Part shown: positions 6,001 to 9,831 of the stretch, piece by piece
Numbering within the stretch: position 1 is the stretch's first letter
Layout of the letters: every line of letters begins with the position of its first letter
Assembly (NCBI GenBank): GCA_947259675.1
Contig: CAMYNE010000051.1
Span: 1,738 to 11,568 of the forward strand
Length of the DNA: 9,831 bases
Direction: 5' to 3'
Origin: an uncultured Pirellulaceae bacterium
Lineage (GTDB): Bacteria; Planctomycetota; Planctomycetia; Pirellulales; Pirellulaceae
The notes under the pieces: model-generated
Database searches by the model: none
What the model saw: only the letters and a program-made list of their open reading frames with translations
What the model was told of the DNA's origin: nothing
Position numbers and translations under genes: made by a program

Positions 6001-8346
6001 GTCAGTGAGGATCAGGAAATTAAAGAGGGTACGATCCTGTGCCAATGGAACCCACACGCCATTCCGGTTCTTTCGGAAGTCGCAGGCCGAATTCGCTATG
6101 AAGACATCGTCGAAGGCGAAACGATGTCGGAAGAGAAAGATGTCAGTGGAACCGTTCGTCGAAGTATCATCGACTTCAAAGGCGACATGCATCCACAGAT
6201 CGTTGTTGAAGATAGCGATGGTCGACCGCTCGACGTCTATTATCTCCCGGAGCGAGCTCATATCGTGGTCAACGAAGGCGATGAGATCTCCGCCGGTTCG
6301 ACTGTGGCAGAAGTTCCGCGTGAGGCATCTGGTATTTCCGATATTACCGGTGGCCTTCCTCGGGTTACCGAGATTTTTGAAGCTCGAAAGCCGAAAGATC
6401 CGGCCGTTCTCTCGCAAGTCGACGGCGTCGTCGAAATCTTGAGCGAAAAGAAACGTGGTAAACGGACGATCATGGTCAAAAGTGAGGCCGGTGAAGAATA
6501 TGAACACCTGGTCCCACCCGGAAAAAGATTCCGCGTTCACTCCGGTGACTTTGTCAAAGCTGGTCAACAACTGGTTGACGGCCCGCTGGTTCCTCACGAC
6601 ATTCTCGAAGTCTCCGGTGAAGAGGCGGTTCAGCAATACCTCGTCCACGAGGTTCAGAGCGTTTATCGAAGTCAACGCGTTGAAATCAACGACAAACACA
6701 TCGAAATCATCATCGCTCGTATGCTTCGTAAAGTTAAGATCGAAGACGCGGGTGATACAACCATGCTCCCAGGTCTGATTTGCGATCGGTTCGACTTCTT
6801 GAAAGAGAATGAAAAACTCAGCAAATGCTTGAAGATCAGCGACAAAGGCGACAGTGATTTCGACAAAGGTCGTATCGTTCCCAAGTCGGTCATGGAAGAG
6901 ACAAACTCAAAGATCGAAATGCTGGGCGGCAAACCTGCCAAGGGCGTCAAGCCAAAACCTGCAACATTCAGCACACAGCTGCTGGGAATCACAAAAGCGT
7001 CCGTGCAAAGTTCCAGCTTTATTTCGGCCGCCAGTTTCCAGGAAACAACCAAGGTGTTGACCGAAGCCGCGCTCGGCGGAAAAGTCGACAACCTCGTTGG
7101 TCTCAAAGAAAACGTGATCCTGGGACACTTGATTCCTGCCGGTACGGGTTTCCGCACCTTCCAGGAATCGGAAGTTCAATACAACCTCGAAGCGATGCGC
7201 GAAATTGCCTCTGCTCCTTCGAAGACATTGGAAACCAGCTTCCCATTGTTGGAATCAGGTAGTACCGATGGCACTTCGATGCAAGCTCAGCAGTCTCAAG
7301 GTTTTAGCCAACCGGCAACAACTAGTTCGCTGGATGAACTCATGGGTAACGCCGGCGCTCAAATGGAAATGGCGGGTGTTCAAGATGCCCCGTCGACCAT
7401 TGATATGACGCAAGATACGATTCCAACCGATTTTGGATCACCTTCCGATATGGGTTTGGGATCAGTCCCGCCGACAGAAGAAACGGGACTTGCAATGGGC
7501 GGAGGTGGCTCTATTGGAGATGGGCCAATCATCCATGAGGCTTTGCCAAAAGATGATCTCACCCGGATCGAAGGGATTGGTCCCAAAATCGCCGAGCTAT
7601 TAAATTCGGCCGGAATCACGACCTATACTCATTTGGAAGCGAGTTCACCGGATCATCTCCGCCAGATTCTGGCGACTGCTGGTGGTAGTTTCACCGTCCA
7701 TGACCCTGAAACCTGGCCTCCTCAAGCGGCTCTGGCGGTAGCGGGCGAGTGGGACAGACTGAAAGCATGGCAAGACTCGCTTCACGGCGGTGTCGAGACG
7801 GTCGCATCAACTGGCGTTCATGAAGACCTCACTCAGATTGAAGGAGTCGGTCCGAGAATTCAGGAACTATTATATGGACAGGGAATCACCTCCTATTCCC
7901 AGTTGTCAGTAACCGATCCCGATTTGATTCGTCAAATTCTGGTCGGTTCCGGAATGGCCGCGCACGATCCTTCTACGTGGCCAGCCCAGGCGGCTCTGGC
8001 GGCCAATAACGAATGGGATAAGCTCAAAGAATGGCAGGATCAGCTGGACGGTGGCCGTTCAGCCGATCAGGTTGACACCGCTGCTGAGCAGCCTCAGGAG
8101 AATTTGCAGGCCATCGAAGGGATTGGCCCCACCATCGAAAAATTGCTGTATGCAGGGGGAATTACCAGTTACGCGGTACTCGGTGCGACCGACGTCAGCC
8201 GTATTCAGGAGGTATTGGTTGAGGCAGGTGGTCTGATGGCGACCAGAGACCCTTCTACTTGGCCCGATCAAGCCAAATTGGCTGCCGCCGGTGAATGGGA
8301 CAAACTCAAGGCTTGGCAAGACGAGTTGGACGGCGGAATTGCCTGA
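3019..8346 (+). CDS. rpoC: RNA polymerase beta' subunit with a three-module C-terminal extension
   Basis: This is the largest, catalytic subunit of RNA polymerase. The 1775-residue protein begins MATADTSYDRINDYASVKI. It has the N-terminal zinc ribbon (C67, C69, C82, C85), the catalytic loop NADFDGDQM (456-464, with Asp458, 460 and 462 binding magnesium), and the bridge-helix and trigger-loop region from about 750 to 931. The second zinc site is C804, C878, C885 and C888. An SI3-type insertion splits the trigger loop (~933-1105). The conserved core ends near residue 1400 (FISAASFQETTKVLTEAALGG, then RTFQESEVQYNLEAM), close to the full 1407-residue length of E. coli RpoC. The remaining ~375 residues are an acidic linker (1400-1511) and three tandem helix-hairpin-helix-like modules (1512-1591, 1602-1679, 1694-1773). 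The protein ends two residues after the last module. The open frame runs through core, linker and modules without interruption, so this is one gene. The core identification is certain, and the function of the tail is unknown. Confidence 0.98.
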   Translation: MATADTSYDRINDYASVKISLARPHDIRSWSMGEVKKPETINYRTYRPEKDGLFCERIFGPEKDWECACGKYRGMKYKGMICDRCGVKVTHSRVRRKRMGHIELAAPVVHIWFFKAMPSRLGNLLNMKTSSLEKVVYFQDYVVTDPGTTDLEKQQLLTEEEYRAAKAQYGDGSFTANMGAEAVRELLSDLDLVKLSDDLRVELAETGSKQKRKDFTNRLKIVESIRDSDNKPEWMVLDVIPVIPPDLRPLVLLDSGNFATSDLNDLYRRIINRNNRLRKLVDLNAPEVIIRNEKRMLQQSVDALFDNNRCKRPVLGSSNRPLKSLTDMIKGKQGRFRENLLGKRVDYSARSVIVVGPRLKLHQCGLPKKIALELYQPFIIRKLKELGHADTIKSAKKMLERKDEEVWDILEFVIQNHPVMLNRAPTLHRMGIQAFEPTLVEGNAIHLHPLVCKGFNADFDGDQMAVHLPLSIEAQVETHTLMLSTNNIFAPSNGRPIMSPSQDTVMGCYYITLALPNQKGEGMVFASLAEADTAFAQKVISVHARIKVRLSKDRFVRIDEENRLPSQIIETSYGRILFNMMLPDGMDFYNYPQKSGDLAVVISDCYQELGRRATINLLDDMNQLGFRESTRSGLSFATDDLVTPESKEKIVADAEKEVLKFRKHYDRGVITEQERYNKVLDTWTHAREQITKEMMDAMKEDDRGGLGYVNPVFLMAHSGARGGVEQIRQLAGMRGLMAKPTGEIIETPIKANFREGLTVLEYFSSTHGARKGLADTALKTADSGYLTRKLADVAQNVVITMDDCETTRGITKGVIYRGEQVEVRLATAINGRVSRQNIVNPVTDEVIVGENQMITPEIARKIEEMGLEKIQVRSPMTCAASLGVCRKCYGMDMSTGAEVEEGMAVGIIAAQSIGEPGTQLTMRTFHIGGVAGTVTEESEKRSKKAGVVKITRMRYVTNDKGQTVVLTRNGEIAILDPRGRELEIHKVPAGAYLHVSEDQEIKEGTILCQWNPHAIPVLSEVAGRIRYEDIVEGETMSEEKDVSGTVRRSIIDFKGDMHPQIVVEDSDGRPLDVYYLPERAHIVVNEGDEISAGSTVAEVPREASGISDITGGLPRVTEIFEARKPKDPAVLSQVDGVVEILSEKKRGKRTIMVKSEAGEEYEHLVPPGKRFRVHSGDFVKAGQQLVDGPLVPHDILEVSGEEAVQQYLVHEVQSVYRSQRVEINDKHIEIIIARMLRKVKIEDAGDTTMLPGLICDRFDFLKENEKLSKCLKISDKGDSDFDKGRIVPKSVMEETNSKIEMLGGKPAKGVKPKPATFSTQLLGITKASVQSSSFISAASFQETTKVLTEAALGGKVDNLVGLKENVILGHLIPAGTGFRTFQESEVQYNLEAMREIASAPSKTLETSFPLLESGSTDGTSMQAQQSQGFSQPATTSSLDELMGNAGAQMEMAGVQDAPSTIDMTQDTIPTDFGSPSDMGLGSVPPTEETGLAMGGGGSIGDGPIIHEALPKDDLTRIEGIGPKIAELLNSAGITTYTHLEASSPDHLRQILATAGGSFTVHDPETWPPQAALAVAGEWDRLKAWQDSLHGGVETVASTGVHEDLTQIEGVGPRIQELLYGQGITSYSQLSVTDPDLIRQILVGSGMAAHDPSTWPAQAALAANNEWDKLKEWQDQLDGGRSADQVDTAAEQPQENLQAIEGIGPTIEKLLYAGGITSYAVLGATDVSRIQEVLVEAGGLMATRDPSTWPDQAKLAAAGEWDKLKAWQDELDGGIA
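5815..6333 (+). other. SI3-type insertion inside the RpoC trigger loop
   Basis: About 170 residues (933-1105) separate the first trigger-loop half, which ends TMRTFHIGGVAG, from the second half, which begins SDITGGLPRVTEIFEARKPK. The segment contains beta-rich stretches that recall E. coli SI3, such as VVLTRNGEIAILDPRGRELE, YLHVSEDQEIKEGTILCQW and VLSEVAGRIRYEDIVEGET. E. coli SI3 is built of sandwich-barrel hybrid motifs and modulates catalysis and pausing. The boundaries are set by eye. Confidence 0.75.
7216..7551 (+). other. Acidic low-complexity linker between the RpoC core and tail modules
   Basis: Residues 1400-1511 join the catalytic core to the repeats. From Thr1403 to Pro1510 there is no Lys or Arg at all (108 residues) and no Cys, Trp or Tyr. 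There are 15 Asp/Glu and 7 Met, with many Ser, Thr, Gln and Gly, including a GGGG run near 1494-1497. This composition predicts a disordered, negatively charged tether. No known motif was recognised. Confidence 0.75.
7552..7791 (+). repeat. RpoC tail module 1 (helix-hairpin-helix-like)
   Basis: Residues 1512-1591 (80 aa). The module starts with DDLTRIEGIGPKIAELL, a helix-hairpin-helix signature with the conserved Ala (A1525) after the GIGP hairpin. It continues through GITTYTHLEASSP and ends in a Trp-rich helical part, HDPETWPPQAALAVAGEWD then LKAWQDSLHGG. In a gapless comparison by eye, 43 of 80 positions match module 3. Of the three it is the closest to a canonical helix-hairpin-helix motif. 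Net charge is about -6, counting Asp/Glu against Lys/Arg. Confidence 0.85.
7822..8055 (+). repeat. RpoC tail module 2 (helix-hairpin-helix-like)
   Basis: Residues 1602-1679 (78 aa, two shorter than the others, with the loss just before the HDPSTWP segment). The hairpin reads IEGVGPRIQELL, where the usual Ala of the motif is Gln. It then follows the same pattern, GITSYSQLSVTDP, HDPSTWPAQAALAA and EWDKLKEWQDQLDGG. Net charge is about -8. The 13 bases GCGGCTCTGGCGG at 7990-8002 are identical to 7726-7738 in module 1, consistent with origin by duplication. Confidence 0.85.
8098..8337 (+). repeat. RpoC tail module 3 (helix-hairpin-helix-like)
   Basis: Residues 1694-1773 (80 aa), ending two residues before the stop codon. 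The hairpin reads IEGIGPTIEKLL, with Glu in place of the motif's Ala. The C-terminal half, DPSTWPDQAKLAAAGEWD then KLKAWQDELDGG, is the clearest example of the shared pattern. Net charge is about -7. Module starts are spaced 90 and 92 residues apart along the tail. Confidence 0.85.
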
Positions 8347-8397
8347 ACCCCAAAACGCAGCCGAAGCTTGTTAGTCGGCAGAAACCACGATTAGAGC

Positions 8398-8425
8398 TTG
8401 ACAGTAACCTTTAATTCATTAGTTT
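8398..8425 (+). promoter_or_regulatory. Candidate sigma70-type promoter for rpsL-rpsG
   Basis: TTGACA at 8398-8403 matches the -35 consensus exactly. TAGTTT at 8420-8425 is a mediocre -10 (3 of 6) at a 16-bp spacing. The region lies in the 142-nt spacer after rpoC, and initiation would fall near 8432, about 57 nt before the rpsL ATG. The -35 is convincing and the -10 is weak, so this remains a candidate. Confidence 0.5.
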
Positions 8426-8440
8426 TACGTGTTGCGATTG

Positions 8441-8460
8441 GGCCGGCTTTTTGCCGGGCC
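8441..8460 (+). promoter_or_regulatory. GC-rich hairpin in the rpsL leader
   Basis: GGCCGGC (8441-8447) pairs with GCCGGGCC (8453-8460) through seven G-C pairs with one bulged G (8458), around a TTTTT loop. No T-run follows the stem, so it is not a typical terminator. It sits 28 nt before the rpsL ATG, downstream of the candidate promoter, and would be part of the mRNA leader. A role in translational control of the operon is possible but inferred. Confidence 0.5.
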
Positions 8461-8488
8461 GCCTGTATTATTTGGAATCAAATCAACT

Positions 8489-8848
8489 ATGCCCACGATA
8501 AATCAACTGGTTCGCAAACGACGAAAGTCTAAGCGTAAGTTCACTAAAGCGCCAGTTTTGGACCGTTGCCCTCAAAAGCAAGGCGTCTGTTTGCAAGTGC
8601 GAACGATGACACCCAAAAAGCCAAACTCTGCGCTGCGAAAAATTACTCGTGTGCGGTTGTCAAACGGTAAAGAAGTCACGGTCTACATCCCAGGCGAAGG
8701 TCACAATCTTCAGGAACACTCGATCGTTCTTGTCCGTGGTGGCCGTGTTCGCGACTTGCCAGGTGTTCGGTACCAGGTTGTTCGCGGTGACACGTTGGGC
8801 GTGGAAAACAGAAAACAGTCTCGCAGCCGGTACGGCGCGAAGAAGTAA
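8489..8848 (+). CDS. rpsL: 30S ribosomal protein S12
   Basis: S12 sits at the decoding centre of the small ribosomal subunit and influences accuracy and streptomycin response. The 119-residue protein begins MPTINQLVRKRRKSKRK, which is the conserved S12 start, so this ATG is preferred over upstream in-frame codons. Conserved landmarks are CPQKQGVC, TPKKPNSALRK (41-51, with Lys43), IPGEGHNLQEHS and GGRVRDLPGVRY (84-95, with Asp89 as the site that is methylthiolated in other bacteria). Position 88 is Arg, where E. coli and Mycobacterium have Lys. The protein is a few residues shorter than the usual 123-125, with a shorter loop before NRKQSRSRYG and an abbreviated tail. The only upstream GGAA (8474-8477) is 11 nt from the ATG and weak. 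rpsG follows after 25 nt, which indicates co-transcription. Confidence 0.98.
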   Translation: MPTINQLVRKRRKSKRKFTKAPVLDRCPQKQGVCLQVRTMTPKKPNSALRKITRVRLSNGKEVTVYIPGEGHNLQEHSIVLVRGGRVRDLPGVRYQVVRGDTLGVENRKQSRSRYGAKK

Positions 8849-8873
8849 CAGCAACAAAAAAAAGCAATCGACC

Positions 8874-9344
8874 ATGGGACGAATTACCGCCAGCCGAACT
8901 CAACTAAAACCAGATCCGAAGTTTGATTCGATTCTGGCAAGCAAATTTATTAACTGCTTGATGTGGGACGGCAAAAAGACCACCGCGCAAAACGTTTTTT
9001 ACGACGCGTTGAATGAAATCCATAAACGTATTCCTGACCAAGAACCGATCGAAGTCTTCACGCAAGCGATTGAGAACGTGAAACCTCACCTTGAAGTTCG
9101 CTCCAAGCGTGTCGGTGGTGCTTCGTATCAAGTACCGATGCAGGTTAGCCGTTCACGGCAGCAAAGCCTGGCAATTCGTTGGGTCCTGAACGCGGTTCGA
9201 GACAAGAAGGGTCGTTCGACCCATTTGAAACTGGCGGACGAGTTGGCCGCCGCTTTCAACCGGGAAGGCGCAGCAATGACCAAACGCGAAAATACGCATC
9301 GGATGGCCGATGCAAACAAGGCATTTGCTCATTTTGCATGGTAA
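8874..9344 (+). CDS. rpsG: 30S ribosomal protein S7
   Basis: S7 nucleates assembly of the 30S head by binding the 3' domain of 16S rRNA and lines the E/P-site mRNA exit path. The protein is 156 residues, a standard length for S7. It has the conserved segments FINCLMWDGKKTTAQNVFYDAL, FTQAIENVKPHLEVRSKRVGGASYQVPMQV and the arginine-rich SRSRQQSLAIRWVLNAVRDKKGRS, and it ends with the MADANKAFAHFAW helix. The start MGRITASRTQLKPDPKF matches the usual S7 length. No Shine-Dalgarno sequence precedes it, and the 25-nt spacer instead contains a run of eight A (8856-8863). Translation may be coupled to rpsL. A rho-independent terminator begins 16 nt after the stop codon. Confidence 0.98.
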   Translation: MGRITASRTQLKPDPKFDSILASKFINCLMWDGKKTTAQNVFYDALNEIHKRIPDQEPIEVFTQAIENVKPHLEVRSKRVGGASYQVPMQVSRSRQQSLAIRWVLNAVRDKKGRSTHLKLADELAAAFNREGAAMTKRENTHRMADANKAFAHFAW

Positions 9345-9359
9345 ACCGAACATTTTTCC

Positions 9360-9390
9360 AACCGCTTTGTCTGGGATGAAGCGGTTTTTT
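9360..9390 (+). terminator. Rho-independent terminator after rpsG
   Basis: AACCGCTT (9360-9367) and AAGCGGTT (9379-9386) form a perfect 8-bp stem around an 11-nt loop. The T-run 9385-9390 overlaps the 3' arm and extends four bases past it. It lies directly behind rpsG and would end the rpsL-rpsG transcript before the EF-G gene. Partial read-through cannot be excluded. Confidence 0.85.
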
Positions 9391-9503
9391 CATGCGCGGA
9401 AGAGATTTGGGAGATTCTGGAAGCTCTCCAGGTGAGATTTGGTAAAAACGAAGAGCCGTCTACGGCACAAAAAAGATCAATTGAAGAGATAAGCGGTGGC
9501 GTC

Positions 9504-9831
9504 ATGGCCCGAAAACTGGAAAACCTAAGAAATATTGGCATCATTGCTCATATCGATGCGGGTAAAACGACCGTCACCGAACGGATGCTGTTTTTAAGTG
9601 GTAGTAAGCATCGCGTGGGCAAAGTCGATAGTGGCAATACGACGACCGACGACGACGAAGAAGAGCAAAATCGCGGGATCACGATTTACTCCGCCTGTGT
9701 CACATTTGACTGGAAAGATATCTACGTCAACCTGCTTGATACGCCCGGTCACGTCGATTTTACCGCCGAGGTGGAACGTAGCCTGCGAGTGCTTGATGGT
9801 GCCGTTGTCGTATTCAGCGCTCGCGAAGGTG
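9504..9831 (+). CDS. fusA: Elongation factor G family GTPase, 3' end beyond the window
   Basis: EF-G is the GTPase that moves tRNA and mRNA through the ribosome and, with RRF, recycles it. Only the first 109 codons are present, covering the start of the G domain. Visible motifs are the P-loop AHIDAGKTT (15-23), the switch I end RGIT (57-60), and the switch II motif DTPGH (79-83) with the catalytic His83. The start MARKLENLRNIGIIAH fits the family. Only a weak purine-rich stretch (GAAGAG, 9483-9488) precedes it, and no convincing promoter is visible in 9391-9503. The segment before RGIT reads TTTDDDEEEQN, where standard EF-G has a pattern like DWMEQERE, and the wording VDSGNTTTD recalls the mitochondrial EF-G2 type. 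It may therefore be one of several EF-G paralogues rather than the main translocase. The family is certain, the paralogue is not. Confidence 0.93.
   Translation, partial: MARKLENLRNIGIIAHIDAGKTTVTERMLFLSGSKHRVGKVDSGNTTTDDDEEEQNRGITIYSACVTFDWKDIYVNLLDTPGHVDFTAEVERSLRVLDGAVVVFSAREG

Noticed and set aside
5659..6699. Long open frame of 346 codons on the minus strand inside rpoC
   Set aside because: It lies entirely over conserved RpoC coding sequence, resembles no known protein, and is explained by codon bias of the sense gene.
8360..8379. Small inverted repeat GCCGA / TCGGC after the rpoC stop as a terminator
   Set aside because: There are only 5 bp around a 10-nt loop and no T-tract follows. 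It is too weak to call.
9417..9431. CTGGA / TCCAG hairpin in the leader of the EF-G gene
   Set aside because: A 5-bp stem with a 5-nt loop is expected by chance in a spacer of this size, and no associated signal was seen.
9391..9503. Promoter for the EF-G gene
   Set aside because: TTGGTA near 9439 has no acceptable -10 partner at 16-18 nt. No other pair was convincing, so none is annotated.
1..9831. CRISPR arrays, tRNA or rRNA genes, insertion sequences, phage or defence genes
   Set aside because: None seen. Apart from short spacers the window is fully occupied by core transcription and translation genes.

Overview
The window is a stretch of bacterial core information-processing genes, all on the + strand: the 3' three quarters of rpoB, a complete and unusually long rpoC, rpsL, rpsG and the first 109 codons of an EF-G gene (fusA type). 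From memory of the families, the RpoC N-terminus, the insertions in RpoB and RpoC, the scarce Shine-Dalgarno sequences and the moderate GC content suggest Planctomycetota, probably a Pirellulales-like member. This assignment is inference, because no search could be run.

Layout. Bases 1-2919 encode the RNA polymerase beta subunit, whose N-terminal ~300 residues lie upstream of the window. A 99-nt spacer carries a strong inverted repeat (12-bp perfect inner stem plus a 6-bp outer stem) and the AAGGAG ribosome binding site of rpoC. Bases 3019-8346 encode beta' (1775 aa). Its catalytic core ends near residue 1400. It is followed by a linker with 108 consecutive residues free of Lys and Arg, then three tandem ~80-residue acidic helix-hairpin-helix-like modules. 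A 142-nt spacer holds a candidate sigma70-type promoter (TTGACA / TAGTTT) and a GC-rich hairpin just before rpsL (119 aa). rpsG (156 aa) follows after 25 nt and is closed by a clear rho-independent terminator. A 112-nt leader without a recognisable promoter then precedes the partial EF-G gene at 9504.

How the genes work together. rpoB and rpoC supply the two large subunits of RNA polymerase. rpsL and rpsG supply 30S proteins S12 (decoding centre) and S7 (head, E-site/P-site). EF-G drives translocation or ribosome recycling. The rpoBC / rpsL-rpsG / EF-G order is the classic beta-to-str arrangement, but here it appears to be cut into at least three units by a promoter before rpsL and a terminator after rpsG.

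The most notable item is the RpoC tail. From memory, the same module type (EGIGP...DPxTWPxQAxLA...EWDxLKxWQDxLDGG) occurs as a C-terminal extension of ribosomal protein L21 in Bacteroidetes. Here three copies are attached to RNA polymerase through a flexible acidic tether. Smaller points of interest are the natural Arg88 in S12 (a streptomycin-resistance residue elsewhere), the Val at the rifampicin-contact Phe514 position of RpoB, and the intercistronic rpoB-rpoC hairpin.
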